From Pseudoalteromonas sp. (GTDB taxonomy: Bacteria; Pseudomonadota; Gammaproteobacteria; Enterobacterales; Alteromonadaceae), in assembly GCF_018402495.1 (NCBI RefSeq), contig NZ_JAGYIU010000008.1, forward strand, positions 1 through 55,834: a DNA stretch of 55,834 nucleotides, read 5' to 3'. The translations under genes were made by a program, and so were the position numbers. Shown in pieces: positions 24,921 through 36,390 of the stretch (its first letter is position 1; each line of letters opens with the position of its first letter). The notes under the pieces were generated by a model. The model ran no database searches. It saw only the letters and a list, made by a program, of their open reading frames with translations, and was not told where the DNA came from.

Positions 24921-24956
24921 AAAGGCGAACTAGCGCAAGTTAGTTCGCCTTTTTTA
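24921..24956 (+). terminator. terminator of fadBA
   Basis: A 12-bp perfect stem, AAAGGCGAACTA (24921-24932) with TAGTTCGCCTTT (24941-24952), an 8-base loop and a run of seven T. Confidence 0.92.
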
Positions 24957-25134
24957 TGCCACCAGCTTTTGCAGGTTTAAAATGAATAATGTGATCGGGT
25001 GCATTAAATTTATTTCAGATTATCTATTAATAAGTTGAGCTGTTTTGTTATACGTAAAATAGTTAACCGACAGCTTTATTTGCGCTAAACTACCCGACCT
25101 AACCAAGCCACGACTATTTTTACAGGTAATTTTT

Positions 25135-25374
25135 ATGAGCTTTGATAACCCCGATCACCAATTAGATGCTATCGGCCTACGCTGCCCAGAACCTGTGATG
25201 ATGGTACGCGCTGCAATTCGCAAAATGAGCGACGGCGAGACACTGTTAATTATTGCCGACGACCCCTCCACCACCCGCGACATTCCCAGCTTTTGTACCT
25301 TTATGGATCACACACTAGTAGCTAAAGACGTTGAAGAAGCACCGTATAGGTATGTAGTGAAGAAAGGGTTGTAA
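25135..25374 (+). CDS. tusA: sulfur carrier protein TusA
   Basis: A 79-residue TusA, which accepts persulfide sulfur from IscS and passes it on for tRNA 2-thiouridine synthesis. The signature [12 protein letters not shown] carries the active cysteine (Cys17). Length and pattern match the E. coli protein (81 residues). It is a single-gene unit; its stop is 14 bp before a GTAG hairpin of the RAYT element. The gap 24957-25134 holds no other recognisable feature. Confidence 0.94.
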   Translation: MSFDNPDHQLDAIGLRCPEPVMMVRAAIRKMSDGETLLIIADDPSTTRDIPSFCTFMDHTLVAKDVEEAPYRYVVKKGL

Positions 25375-25388
25375 AGGTTCTAGCCTGT

Positions 25389-25419
25389 GTAGGTTGGGTT
25401 GAGTTTTACGAAACCCAAC
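25389..25419 (+). repeat. REP-like GTAG hairpin, left copy
   Basis: A 31-bp element beginning GTAGGTTGGGTTGAG. GTTGGGTT pairs with AACCCAAC at its end to form an 8-bp stem with an 11-base loop. It is 28/31 identical to the inverted copy at 26023-26053, all three differences lying in the loop. A leading GTAG before a hairpin is the hallmark of REP elements recognised by RAYT transposases. Confidence 0.8.
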
Positions 25420-25460
25420 TATTTAATGATTATCATAATGTTATTCATCATACATATCGT

Positions 25461-25964
25461 TTAGTTGTTACCACACATCCAATCGGATGATAATTTTGAT
25501 TCTTTAACGTATCGATGAAAGCTTGAGAAAGGCCATTCATTCACTTTAGCAACGTATTTATGTTTCACTGGATTGTAGTGAATGTAATTTATATGATTCT
25601 CTAAATCTTGCTCATCCCGTATTTTATGCTCCCAATAACGCCGCTGCCAAATTCCACGCTCACCCTTAGCTACTCTACTGTTATTACAGAACTCAGTTTG
25701 TGGCAACTCTCGAGAAAACCCTGACTTTATTAACCGCCAACGTGTTGCATAATTATTATCGTCTTTAGGTAATTGCCAAATAGCGTGGAGGTGATCGGGC
25801 ATGATAACTATCGCAACCGTCTTAACAGGATGCTTTTTTATAACTTTCAAGTAAATGCGACGCAATAATTCTATATGCTCAACAAGCAATGACTGAGTTC
25901 TATCTTCTAAATTTACCGTAAAAAAGTAACATGCACCGGACTCTAACACACGCCTATAACGCAT
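25461..25964 (-). CDS. REP-associated tyrosine transposase (RAYT, Y1 HUH family)
   Basis: A 167-residue single-domain Y1 transposase of the TnpA-REP (RAYT) type. It has the HUH motif in MPDHLHAIW (His58, His60), the conserved GIWQRRYWEHKIRDEQDLENH block and NYIHYNPVKH, whose Tyr127 is the probable catalytic nucleophile. E. coli TnpA-REP has 165 residues. It appears full length and undamaged. Inverted 31-bp GTAG hairpins flank it at 42 bp (downstream side) and 59 bp (upstream side). RAYTs are usually single-copy, domesticated genes that act on dispersed REPs rather than classical insertion sequences. Confidence 0.9.
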   Translation of the reverse strand: MRYRRVLESGACYFFTVNLEDRTQSLLVEHIELLRRIYLKVIKKHPVKTVAIVIMPDHLHAIWQLPKDDNNYATRWRLIKSGFSRELPQTEFCNNSRVAKGERGIWQRRYWEHKIRDEQDLENHINYIHYNPVKHKYVAKVNEWPFSSFHRYVKESKLSSDWMCGNN

Positions 25965-26022
25965 GAGACTTACCTAAATAATTAAAAAGAGACTAACAGT
26001 ATAGACGGGTTTAAGAGTGTAT

Positions 26023-26053
26023 GTTGGGTTTCGTTTCACTCAACCCAACCTAC
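26023..26053 (-). repeat. REP-like GTAG hairpin, right (inverted) copy
   Basis: On the minus strand it begins GTAGGTTGGGTTGAG and ends CGAAACCCAAC, 28/31 identical to the left copy. It starts 6 bp after the lipoprotein stop codon and may also act as that gene's 3' stabilising hairpin. Confidence 0.8.
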
Positions 26054-26059
26054 GGAAAT

Positions 26060-26509
26060 TTACTTCTTAGTTATCGTTACTTGTGGCTCATCGTAGTCAC
26101 TAAAATCAATGCTAACTATGTAGGTGCCTTTTATTGCGGGTGTGTAGCTAAAGTAGTTATAAATAGTATTGCAATCGGCGCGTGTTGATTGGCCAAGAGT
26201 TAGGCTTTGCCCTGATGGCTGTGCGTCGCTGTAGCCACAGTTAAAACCTTCACTAAAATCTGCATCGGCTATTTTAAATTCATACACTTTACCTGGGGTC
26301 GAAAACCTAACTTGGGCTTGGTAAAGCGCTGGGCCAACTTGTTTAAATTGATACTGAGGTTCAGCATCCCATAAGGTGAAATCCCCGCGCAAGTACATTG
26401 TACGGTCGAGTTCTTGGCCTGGTAGTACGTCACTTATATCTGGCATCTGTATTTGGCTCGAACAACCAGTCAATAAAGCAACGAGAGACACTGCTAATAT
26501 ACGTTTCAT
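26060..26509 (-). CDS. putative lipoprotein with a possible carbohydrate-binding-like fold
   Basis: A 149-residue predicted lipoprotein: a short signal peptide with lipobox LLTGC (Cys16), a linker, then a beta-rich domain with YLRGDFTLWDAEPQYQF and PGKVYEFKIADADFSEGFNCGY. The phrase RGDFTLW...Y.F and the Trp/Tyr-rich strands resemble starch/glycogen-binding beta-sandwich domains attached to pullulanases, but this is pattern resemblance only. Two Cys in the mature domain (about 94 and 115) could form a disulfide. Function unknown. It is preceded by the glyQS terminator. Confidence 0.6.
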   Translation of the reverse strand: MKRILAVSLVALLTGCSSQIQMPDISDVLPGQELDRTMYLRGDFTLWDAEPQYQFKQVGPALYQAQVRFSTPGKVYEFKIADADFSEGFNCGYSDAQPSGQSLTLGQSTRADCNTIYNYFSYTPAIKGTYIVSIDFSDYDEPQVTITKK

Positions 26510-26526
26510 AGGTATTCCCTTTAATA

Positions 26527-26557
26527 CTAAAAAGCCAGCAAAGTGCTGGCTTTTTAA
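26527..26557 (-). terminator. terminator of glyQS
   Basis: A 12-bp perfect stem, AAAAAGCCAGCA (26529-26540) with TGCTGGCTTTTT (26544-26555), three-base loop. On the minus strand it runs into a T-rich tail 15 bp after the glyS stop. It is symmetrical and could work both ways. Confidence 0.88.
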
Positions 26558-26571
26558 ATAGCGATTGGCTG

Positions 26572-28641
26572 TTATTTTTGTAATACAGAAATATCTGCAA
26601 TTTCTAAAAACAACCCACTTAGCTGACTTAAAAGCGCAAGGCGGTTTTGCTTAACCGCTTCATCGTCGGCCATTACCATGACATTGTCAAAAAAGTTATC
26701 AACACTGTCACGAATGCCTGCTAATTGGCTTAATGCCTCTTGATAGTTTCCATCGCTGTACAGTGGTGCTAAATCAGTGGCAAATTTTGCAACTTGCGCA
26801 GCCAATACTTTTTCTGCGTCATCACTTAATAAGCTCTGTTCAACATCACCTTGCGTTGTAATGTTGTTTTTAGCCAGAATATTACTTACACGCTTATTAG
26901 CGGCTGCAAGCGATTCTGCTGCGTCTAGTGTGCGGAAATGGCTTACGGCTTTAACTCGGCGGTCAAAATCAACAGGCTTCGTTGGACGGCGCGCAAGTAC
27001 CGCTTGAATTACATCTACCTCAATGCCTTCATCTTGATACCACGCACGGAAACGGCCTAGCATAAAGTCAAATACATCGGTTGATACATTTAGGTTGGTT
27101 AGCTTTTCACCAAACAAGGTTTGCGACTTAGCAACCAAATCTAAAATATCAAGTGGTAGCTGTTTTTCTACCATGATACGTAATGCACCAATGGCCGCAC
27201 GACGAAGTGCAAATGGGTCTTTATCACCTTTTGGTGCTTGGCCTATACCAAAAATACCCACCAGCGTGTCAAACTTATCAGCAATAGCAACTGCACAGCT
27301 GATCAAACTCGTTGGTAAGTTATCACCTGCAAAGCGTGGCATGTACTGCTCGTTTTGCGCGACAGCGACATCTTCAGCTTCACCGTCATGACGTGCGTAA
27401 TGCATTCCCATTACACCTTGTACGTCGGTAAACTCCATCACCATTTCGGTCATTAAATCGGTTTTACTTAATAAGCCAGCACGCGCTGCCAGTGCTTTAT
27501 CTGCACCTAGTTGCTCTGCAATGTAACCGGCAAGTTCACTAATACGCTGTGACTTATCTTTAAGTGTGCCCAACTGCTTTTGGAATAAAACGCTGTCTAG
27601 CGACTCAAGTCGGCTTTCTAATGTTTTCTTTTTATCGGTTTCAAAGAAGAACTGCGCATCAGCTAAACGTGGGCGCACAACTTTTTCGTTACCAGAAATA
27701 ACCACACTTGGATCTTTACTTTCAATGTTAGAAACAAACAAAAACTTATTTAAAAGTTTGCCGTTTTGATCTAATAACGGGAAGTATTTTTGATCGTCTT
27801 TCATGGTATAAATAAGTGCTTCGGCTGGTACATCTAAAAATGCTTCTTCAAATGTAGCTGTTAGCGTTACTGGCCATTCAACCAATGAAGTAACTTCTTC
27901 AAGTAAATCTTCATCCATAGCAACTACGGCATTAACTGCTTTTGCTGCGTCTTCTATTTGCGCACGAATTTGTGCTTTACGCTGTTCGTAGTCAGCTATC
28001 ACGTAAGCTGATTTAAGTACGTCAAACACATCATCAGCATGGTTAATGCTAATTTTGTCTGGATGATGAAAACGATGACCTTGAAGTTGATTGCTCACTT
28101 GCTTACCCAGTATCTCACCTTCTATTAGCTCACTACCCAGTAAAATAGTTACTGTATGCACAGGACGAATAAATTGTGTTTTATTCGCGCCCCAACGCAT
28201 TGGTTTTGGAATAGGTAATTTAGCAAGCGCTTTACTAATTGCATCAGCCATTAGTAATTTGGTTTCTTGCCCTGCTACTTTAGCAATATGTAATAACCAC
28301 GCGCCTTTATCGGTTTCGAGTGTTTGCGCATCTTTTACTTCAATTCCACAACCACGTGCCCAACCCATAGCGGCTTTAGTTGGGTTGCCCTCAGCGTCAA
28401 ATGCCGCTTTAGTTGCTGGACCGCGTTTTTCAACTTCTTTGTCTTGTTGTTTAGCGTCAAGTGCTTTTACTTGTAAACCTAAACGACGAGGCGATGCATA
28501 CCAGCTCACACCTTGGTGAGCGAGCTCTAAGCTTTCAAGTTCTGCTGTTAAGTTTGCAGCAAAGGCTTCGGCTAATTTTCGAAGTGATTTTGGTGGCAAT
28601 TCTTCGGTGCCAATTTCTACTAATAAATTTTCTGCTGACAT
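26572..28641 (-). CDS. glyS: glycyl-tRNA synthetase beta subunit
   Basis: A 689-residue beta chain of the bacterial alpha2beta2 glycyl-tRNA synthetase (E. coli GlyS also 689). Recognised by the [16 protein letters not shown]-terminus, the central [39 protein letters not shown] and the C-terminal anticodon-binding DALR-like helices ending [20 protein letters not shown]. It starts 2 bp after glyQ, forming one transcription unit ended by the hairpin at 26527-26557. Confidence 0.97.
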   Translation of the reverse strand: MSAENLLVEIGTEELPPKSLRKLAEAFAANLTAELESLELAHQGVSWYASPRRLGLQVKALDAKQQDKEVEKRGPATKAAFDAEGNPTKAAMGWARGCGIEVKDAQTLETDKGAWLLHIAKVAGQETKLLMADAISKALAKLPIPKPMRWGANKTQFIRPVHTVTILLGSELIEGEILGKQVSNQLQGHRFHHPDKISINHADDVFDVLKSAYVIADYEQRKAQIRAQIEDAAKAVNAVVAMDEDLLEEVTSLVEWPVTLTATFEEAFLDVPAEALIYTMKDDQKYFPLLDQNGKLLNKFLFVSNIESKDPSVVISGNEKVVRPRLADAQFFFETDKKKTLESRLESLDSVLFQKQLGTLKDKSQRISELAGYIAEQLGADKALAARAGLLSKTDLMTEMVMEFTDVQGVMGMHYARHDGEAEDVAVAQNEQYMPRFAGDNLPTSLISCAVAIADKFDTLVGIFGIGQAPKGDKDPFALRRAAIGALRIMVEKQLPLDILDLVAKSQTLFGEKLTNLNVSTDVFDFMLGRFRAWYQDEGIEVDVIQAVLARRPTKPVDFDRRVKAVSHFRTLDAAESLAAANKRVSNILAKNNITTQGDVEQSLLSDDAEKVLAAQVAKFATDLAPLYSDGNYQEALSQLAGIRDSVDNFFDNVMVMADDEAVKQNRLALLSQLSGLFLEIADISVLQK

Positions 28642-28643
28642 GC

Positions 28644-29546
28644 TTACTTATCCTTACACAGCGGGAAACCAAGTGCTTCACGTGCATCGTAATAACTTTG
28701 TGCACACGCTTTTGATAACGCACGAACGCGTAAAATGTAACGTTGACGCTCGGTCACCGAAATAGCATGACGTGCGTCTAATAAGTTAAATGCGTGCGAT
28801 GCTTTCATTACTTGCTCGTAGGCAGGTAATGGTAAGTTTGCTTCAATTAACTTTTGGCTTTCTGCTTCGCACTTATCAAACTGTGCAAATAAGTCTTCTA
28901 CGTTTGCATGTTCAAAATTATAAGTAGACTGCTCTACTTCGTTTTGATGGAATACGTCACCGTAGGTTACGCGCCCTAATGGACCGTCTGCCCATACTAA
29001 GTCGTAAATACTATCTACGCCTTGAATATACATTGCTAAACGCTCTAGGCCGTAGGTAATTTCACCTGTGACCGGTGAGCATTCTAAGCCGCCTACCTGC
29101 TGGAAGTAAGTAAACTGGGTTACCTCCATGCCATTTAACCAAATTTCCCAGCCTAGTCCCCATGCTCCCAGCGTTGGTGATTCCCAGTTATCTTCTACAA
29201 AGCGCACTTCGTGAGTGAGGGTATCAATACCCATCGCCGCTAAAGAGCCTAAATAAAGCTCTTGGATATTATCTGGAGATGGCTTTAACACAACTTGGAA
29301 TTGGTAGTAATGTTGTAAGCGGTTTGGATTCTCACCGTAACGACCATCGGTAGGTCGACGACACGGTTGAACGTAAGCGCTCGACATAGGCTCTGGACCA
29401 ATTGACTTTAAAAATGTTTGCGGATGAAATGTCCCTGCGCCCACTTCCATATCAAGTGGTTGAATAATGACACAGCCTTGCTGTGCCCAATAATCCTGTA
29501 AAGCCAGGATCAAACCTTGAAAGGTTTTTACATCATATTTTTGCAT
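28644..29546 (-). CDS. glyQ: glycyl-tRNA synthetase alpha subunit
   Basis: The 300-residue catalytic alpha chain (E. coli 303). Recognised by [50 protein letters not shown] and the class II motif [18 protein letters not shown]. Located between gyrB and glyS on the minus strand. The gyrB terminator upstream implies its own promoter within 29547-29642. Confidence 0.97.
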   Translation of the reverse strand: MQKYDVKTFQGLILALQDYWAQQGCVIIQPLDMEVGAGTFHPQTFLKSIGPEPMSSAYVQPCRRPTDGRYGENPNRLQHYYQFQVVLKPSPDNIQELYLGSLAAMGIDTLTHEVRFVEDNWESPTLGAWGLGWEIWLNGMEVTQFTYFQQVGGLECSPVTGEITYGLERLAMYIQGVDSIYDLVWADGPLGRVTYGDVFHQNEVEQSTYNFEHANVEDLFAQFDKCEAESQKLIEANLPLPAYEQVMKASHAFNLLDARHAISVTERQRYILRVRALSKACAQSYYDAREALGFPLCKDK

Positions 29547-29642
29547 AATTGGCTTTTTACTATCTGAGAAGTAGCGTGAAAATTACCCTCAGTATACCTT
29601 GTGCACACTCAGGTTTTAAGCAGTTTGTGCAATTGAGAAAAT

Positions 29643-29669
29643 AAAAAAGGAGCCTAAGGCTCCTTTTTT
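29643..29669 (-). terminator. terminator of the dnaA-dnaN-recF-gyrB run
   Basis: AAAAAAGGAGCC (29643-29654) pairs perfectly with GGCTCCTTTTTT (29658-29669), loop of 3. It lies 18 bp past the gyrB stop and ends in T-runs on both strands. Confidence 0.92.
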
Positions 29670-29687
29670 ATGATTAGCATAATTTAA

Positions 29688-32126
<2,439 letters not shown>

Positions 32127-33221
32127 TTATCTTGTTATTAGGTTGCCATGTTTCACGTGGAACATTTTTAGTTCTCGTTGCATGGGTTCCACCACAGCAG
32201 AAATACTTTCAGATAAAATTGAAGAAATAAATATTTGAGAACTGCAATGAGTCAATAACTGGCCCACTTTCTCTTTTGTATCTTCACTTAACTCTGAAGG
32301 TAGATCATCTATTAGCAATATAGATTGCTTATCTGTCTCTGACTCAATTAAGCTATTTTGCGTTACTTTTAACGCATACAACAATAACTTTAACTGCCCG
32401 CGTGAGAATACATTCTCAACACTGCTGCCAGCGACACTAAAACTAAAATCAGCCTTATGAGGGCCTTTACTCGTAAAGCCTTGACGCGCATCTCGCTCAA
32501 AACTTTGCTCTAACGCATCACTAAGCGATTCATGCTCTTTCCAGCCCGCATTAAAGCTAATTTCTAAATCGCGTATTAGCGTTAATTCTGCACACATTTT
32601 ATCAAAAAATTGCTGCTTAAACCTAGTTATATACGCGATTCTTAATTTATTTATTTGTTCAGCCAGTCTAACAAATTCTTTGTCCCAAAACTTGATTTGA
32701 TCAAAATAATTCTTTGGCTTAGATTTTAATAAGGCGTTGCGTTGTTTAAGCACTTTATTAAACGATTGCCATAAGAAAAAAAACTCATGTTCCACGTGGA
32801 ACAAACCTAAGTCTAAAAACTTTCTGCGCTCCTTAGGACCACCAAAAAATAGAGAATAGCTCTCTGGTGTTATTATTTGTACCGGCATTAACTGGGCAAG
32901 TTCAGATACTTTTCGGCTCGCCTTACCCTGTATTTTTAAATTGGTTTCACCCGCTTGGGTTTTACTAATACCAATAGGGATAGATAAATCGTATAACGCT
33001 TTGCGGCCATGAATAACAAACTGATCTTGCTGGTGTGCAATAATACTTTTATGTTTAGAAGTTCGAAAAGATTTGCCATGAGAAAGGTAATATATAGCCT
33101 CTAAAAGGCTTGTTTTTCCGCTGCCGTTTTCACCATAAATTATATTAACGCCGTTAACAGGTTCCAGCGTCAGCGCCTCAATATTACGAAAATATTTGAG
33201 GCTCAAATGACTTAAGCTCAT
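32127..33221 (-). CDS. recF: DNA replication and repair protein RecF
   Basis: A 364-residue SMC-like ATPase that helps load RecA at gaps. Walker A GENGSGKTSLLEA (about 30-42), ABC signature VFSRGQLKLLLYAL (about 270) and Walker B SILLIDDLPSELS (about 300) are intact. It starts 15 bp after dnaN. Two parS sites lie inside the coding sequence and are read as FHVEH (near residue 142) and FHVKH (near the C-terminus), so the DNA carries a protein message and a ParB site together. Confidence 0.96.
   Translation of the reverse strand: MSLSHLSLKYFRNIEALTLEPVNGVNIIYGENGSGKTSLLEAIYYLSHGKSFRTSKHKSIIAHQQDQFVIHGRKALYDLSIPIGISKTQAGETNLKIQGKASRKVSELAQLMPVQIITPESYSLFFGGPKERRKFLDLGLFHVEHEFFFLWQSFNKVLKQRNALLKSKPKNYFDQIKFWDKEFVRLAEQINKLRIAYITRFKQQFFDKMCAELTLIRDLEISFNAGWKEHESLSDALEQSFERDARQGFTSKGPHKADFSFSVAGSSVENVFSRGQLKLLLYALKVTQNSLIESETDKQSILLIDDLPSELSEDTKEKVGQLLTHCSSQIFISSILSESISAVVEPMQRELKMFHVKHGNLITR
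32149..32164. promoter_or_regulatory. parS site 1 (in the 3' end of recF)
   Basis: TGTTTCACGTGGAACA; its complement TGTTCCACGTGAAACA matches the broadly conserved parS consensus TGTTNCACGTGAAACA at every position. It is the expected ParB-binding site near the origin, about 13 kb from parB. Confidence 0.88.
32788..32803. promoter_or_regulatory. parS site 2 (inside recF)
   Basis: TGTTCCACGTGGAACA, a perfect 16-bp palindrome with a single departure from the consensus TGTTNCACGTGAAACA. It lies 624 bp from parS site 1. Two sites in one gene make a ParB nucleation cluster plausible. Confidence 0.82.
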
Positions 33222-33236
33222 TATGTATTTATGATC

Positions 33237-34340
33237 TTATAAACGCATAGGCATAACGACGTACATCGCTTCTTCATCGCCTGCACCTTCTATTAGTGCA
33301 CTGCTATTTGAATCGGCAAGTGTAAATAACACATCTTCAGTTTTTAATGTATTTAATACATCAAGCACGTAAGACACATTAAACCCTATTTCTAGGTCAT
33401 CGCCCTCGTACATTACTTCGACCACTTCTTCAGCTTGTTCTTGCTCTGGGTTGTTAGCCGTAATTTTTAATAAACCGTTTGATAAATTTAAACGTACACC
33501 ACGAAACTTTTCGTTTGATAAAATCGATACGCGTTGAAATGCATTACGTAACCACTCACGATTCGCGGTAATTACCTTATCCCCACCGCGCGGTAAAACA
33601 CGACGGTAATCAGGAAAACGGCCATCAACTAATTTACTCGTAAACGTAAATTCAATATCAATAATACGAATGTGGTTAGCACCAAACTGAATAGTCACTA
33701 ACTCTTGGTCAGCAACCATTAAGCGCATAATTTCTTGCACGCCTTTACGCGGTATAATTAATTGGCGCTGCGTATTTAATGACTGACCAAGTTGCTTTTG
33801 TGCAATCGCTAAACGGTGTCCATCAGTAGCCACTGTTTTTATATCGCTGTTATCAACTTCAAACGACATGCCGTTTAAGTAATAACGCACATCTTGGTTT
33901 GCCATTGAAAAGTGCGTGCTCTCAAGTAACTTACGCAATTCTAAACGTGTTAGTTGAAATTCAACCTCACCATCCCATTGCTCTAAGTTAGGAAAATCTT
34001 CAGCAGCTAATGTGGTCAATGAAAAACGACTTTTACCACTGGTTAAAAGTAACTGATGGTCTTGCAAGCTTAAAGTAAGATCAGATCCATCCGGTAAACT
34101 TTTACAAATATCGAGTAATTTTTTAGCCGGTAATGTGAGCTTAGTATCGGCAACATCATCACCTACAAATACACTCGCTACAAGTTCAATTTCAAGGTCG
34201 GTCCCTGTCATTGAAAGCTGACCATTTTCTACCACAAGTAACACGTTAGATAAAATGGGTAACGTATGTTTACGCTCTATGGCACCCGATACTTGTACCA
34301 ATGGTTTTAAAAATTGTTCTCTTGATATTGTTATTTGCAT
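33237..34340 (-). CDS. dnaN: DNA polymerase III sliding clamp (beta subunit)
   Basis: A 367-residue beta clamp (E. coli 366) with three topologically equal domains. Family signatures include RKHTLPILSNVLL, GTDLEIEL, TDGHRLA, and the C-terminal EEAMYVVMPMRL. It tethers polymerase III to DNA and, with Hda in relatives, participates in DnaA inactivation. It starts 13 bp after the dnaA stop, in the standard dnaA-dnaN-recF-gyrB operon. Confidence 0.97.
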   Translation of the reverse strand: MQITISREQFLKPLVQVSGAIERKHTLPILSNVLLVVENGQLSMTGTDLEIELVASVFVGDDVADTKLTLPAKKLLDICKSLPDGSDLTLSLQDHQLLLTSGKSRFSLTTLAAEDFPNLEQWDGEVEFQLTRLELRKLLESTHFSMANQDVRYYLNGMSFEVDNSDIKTVATDGHRLAIAQKQLGQSLNTQRQLIIPRKGVQEIMRLMVADQELVTIQFGANHIRIIDIEFTFTSKLVDGRFPDYRRVLPRGGDKVITANREWLRNAFQRVSILSNEKFRGVRLNLSNGLLKITANNPEQEQAEEVVEVMYEGDDLEIGFNVSYVLDVLNTLKTEDVLFTLADSNSSALIEGAGDEEAMYVVMPMRL

Positions 34341-34353
34341 AATAAAGTCAGCC

Positions 34354-35742
34354 CTAAGATGACAATGTTCTTATTAAATTTTGGTAATCTTCTTTAATCT
34401 CGTGGCTTTCGTCACGTAATGATTTAACTTTGCGACATGCGTGCAATACTGTTGTGTGGTCACGCCCACCAAAGGCATCCCCAATCTCAGGTAAACTGTG
34501 ATTAGTGAGTTCTTTAGATAATGCCATAGCAACTTGGCGCGGCCTTGCTATAGAGCGGCTGCGGCGCTTAGACAGTAAATCAGACACACGTATTCTATAG
34601 TATTCTGCTACCGTACGTTGAATATTGTCTATGGTGACTAGTTTATCTTGCAGTGCGAGTAAATCACGCAGTGCTTCTTTTACAAAGTCGATAGAAATTG
34701 GGCGGCCTGTAAAGTTTGCATTTGCAATTACACGGTTTAATGCGCCTTCAAGTTCACGTACGTTTGAACGTAATTTTTTAGCGATAAAAAATGCCACTTC
34801 ATGGGGTAAATTAATTTTACTTTGCTGGGCTTTTTTCATCAAAATGGCAACGCGTGTTTCAAGCTCTGGTGGCTCAATCGCGATAGTTAAACCCCAACCA
34901 AAACGAGATTTAAGGCGATCTTCAACCCCTTCTATCTCTTTAGGATAACGGTCAGAGGTTAAAATAATTTGCTGGTTACCTTCTAATAGTGCATTAAAGG
35001 TATGAAAGAATTCTTCTTGCGAACGTTCTTTATTAGCAAAAAACTGAATGTCATCAATCATGAGTGCATCAACACTGCGGTAATAACGCTTAAACTCTTC
35101 AATTGCATTATTTTGCAGTGCTTTAACCATATCTTGCACAAAGCGTTCTGAGTGCATGTACACAATTTTAGCATCGGGCTTATTGGCCATAATACCATTG
35201 CCAACTGCATGTAATAAATGCGTTTTACCTAAACCTGTTCCACCATAAATAAAAACAGGGTTAAATGCAGAGCCAGGGTTATCTGCAACCTGAGTAGCAG
35301 CCGCTTTTGCTAATTGGTTAGATTTACCCTCAACAAAACTATCAAAGGTATAGTTTTCTTTAATGTTTGATTTATAACCCGATTTAGGAGCGGGCTCAAC
35401 AACCGGTTTTTGTTCTCGTGGTTGTTGTTTTGCCGTTGCTTGCGTACTTGGCGCTGGTTGTGTTTCAACTACTGGCGCAGCTTGTGCATTTAATAGTGGC
35501 TTGCTGCCTACATCAAAGCGTAATTCGGGAGCTTCTACGCCACAAATTTCAACCAGTAACTCATTTATTCTATTTAGGTACTTTTCTCTTACCCAATCAA
35601 GTACAAAACGATTAGGTGCATAAATCGTCAAGGTATCTTCGGTACTTTCTGCTTGAAGTGGTCTAACCCACATACTGAATTGCTGCGAAGGCAATTCATC
35701 TTGCAATACATATAAACAACTTTGCCAAACCGACAGATACAC
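34354..35742 (-). CDS. dnaA: chromosomal replication initiator DnaA
   Basis: The initiator protein, 462 residues from a GTG start. Domain I (about 1-85) starts [18 protein letters not shown]; domain II is a Gln/Pro/Lys-rich linker (about 90-130); domain III is AAA+ with Walker [12 protein letters not shown] and Walker [10 protein letters not shown]; domain IV holds the DNA-binding signature [15 protein letters not shown]. The frame is open to 35784, but GTG at 35742 with GGGAG about 8 bases upstream fits the family start. It is the first gene of the minus-strand replication operon. Confidence 0.97.
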   Translation of the reverse strand: MYLSVWQSCLYVLQDELPSQQFSMWVRPLQAESTEDTLTIYAPNRFVLDWVREKYLNRINELLVEICGVEAPELRFDVGSKPLLNAQAAPVVETQPAPSTQATAKQQPREQKPVVEPAPKSGYKSNIKENYTFDSFVEGKSNQLAKAAATQVADNPGSAFNPVFIYGGTGLGKTHLLHAVGNGIMANKPDAKIVYMHSERFVQDMVKALQNNAIEEFKRYYRSVDALMIDDIQFFANKERSQEEFFHTFNALLEGNQQIILTSDRYPKEIEGVEDRLKSRFGWGLTIAIEPPELETRVAILMKKAQQSKINLPHEVAFFIAKKLRSNVRELEGALNRVIANANFTGRPISIDFVKEALRDLLALQDKLVTIDNIQRTVAEYYRIRVSDLLSKRRSRSIARPRQVAMALSKELTNHSLPEIGDAFGGRDHTTVLHACRKVKSLRDESHEIKEDYQNLIRTLSS

Positions 35743-36139
35743 AGTAAAACTCCCAGAGATATAATTTTTATTCCCGCACATCAATAATGATTAAAAAATC
35801 ACACCTGTTTTGCGTTTAGATGGCTCAATAAGCAGCCCAAGACCGACTATTATGAATGCACTTTATCCACAAGTAAAAGCTTGATTTTTGTAAAATTGTT
35901 GATATCGATGTATAAATATAATAACAGACTGATTTAAATAGCTTTTTATTTAAAAGCCCGATAAGGGATCATAACAAAAACAAGCGCAGATCGCGACCAC
36001 AATTTGCGATCTAATTTAGTTTTCCCATGCTTTTATTCACTTTTTATACAGGGGTTGTGGAAAACTTCTTATTTATGATGATCCTATTGGATCATGAAAA
36101 TTGATCATAAATAAACACGCTTTACGCGCTCTATTATGA
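35743..36139. other. dnaA-rpmH intergenic region with DnaA boxes and GATC sites
   Basis: Besides the promoter, it has DnaA boxes TTATCCACA (35863-35871) and TTTTCCACA (complement of 36056-36064), GATC at 35967, 35989, 36008, 36080, 36090 and 36103, and inverted repeats AGATCGC/GCGATCT (35988-35994, 36006-36012) and ATGATCC/GGATCAT (36078-36084, 36089-36095). In Pseudomonas-type genomes the origin lies at this position; here the better oriC is at 41.8-42.1 kb. Confidence 0.55.
35849..35877 (-). promoter_or_regulatory. putative dnaA promoter with a DnaA box in the spacer
   Basis: Minus strand -35 TTTACT (35872-35877), 17-bp spacer, -10 CATAAT (35849-35854). A perfect DnaA box TTATCCACA (plus strand, 35863-35871) fills half of the spacer, which would allow DnaA to repress its own gene. 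Confidence 0.5.
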
Positions 36140-36168
36140 TTGACTTTTCGTCACTTCATCTATAATAT
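36140..36168 (+). promoter_or_regulatory. putative rpmH-rnpA promoter
   Basis: -35 TTGACT (36140-36145) and -10 TAATAT (36163-36168) with a 17-bp spacer; TATAAT at 36161-36166 with a 15-bp spacer is the alternative. The leader then contains a 6-bp hairpin (TGGCAC-CT-GTGCCA, 36182-36195). Confidence 0.6.
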
Positions 36169-36248
36169 CTCGCGCTCGCAATGGCACCTGTGCCAGGATC
36201 GCGACCTGCATAGGATGTTTTAACTTTAACCGATCGGATGAGATTGTT

Positions 36249-36383
36249 ATGAAAAGAACTTTTCAACCTAGCGTTTTAAAACGCAAACGTACACACGGTT
36301 TCCGTGCTCGTATGGCAACTGTAAATGGCCGTAAAGTATTAGCTCGTCGCCGTGCTAAAGGCCGCAAAGTTCTTTCTGCTTAA
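36249..36383 (+). CDS. rpmH: 50S ribosomal protein L34
   Basis: A 44-residue basic ribosomal protein, too short for a usual ORF cut-off. It starts [20 protein letters not shown] and ends [12 protein letters not shown], the full L34 pattern. rnpA follows after 7 bp, as in nearly all bacteria. Confidence 0.97.
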   Translation: MKRTFQPSVLKRKRTHGFRARMATVNGRKVLARRRAKGRKVLSA

Positions 36384-36390
36384 TTTATAA

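Larger units (their letters stand above)
25389..26053. mobile_element. RAYT-REP unit (REPtron-like)
   Basis: A 665-bp unit made of a GTAG hairpin on the plus strand, the RAYT gene, and a GTAG hairpin on the minus strand. It is inserted exactly between the 3' ends of tusA and a convergent-side lipoprotein gene, so neither gene is damaged. The arrangement is that of a REP and an inverse REP around their transposase. Confidence 0.75.

Noticed and set aside
25461..25964. IS200/IS605-type insertion sequence
   Set aside because: The protein has the RAYT-specific block and NP motif, and the flanking repeats are paired GTAG hairpins in inverse orientation rather than the dissimilar left and right ends of IS200/IS605; no TnpB is present.
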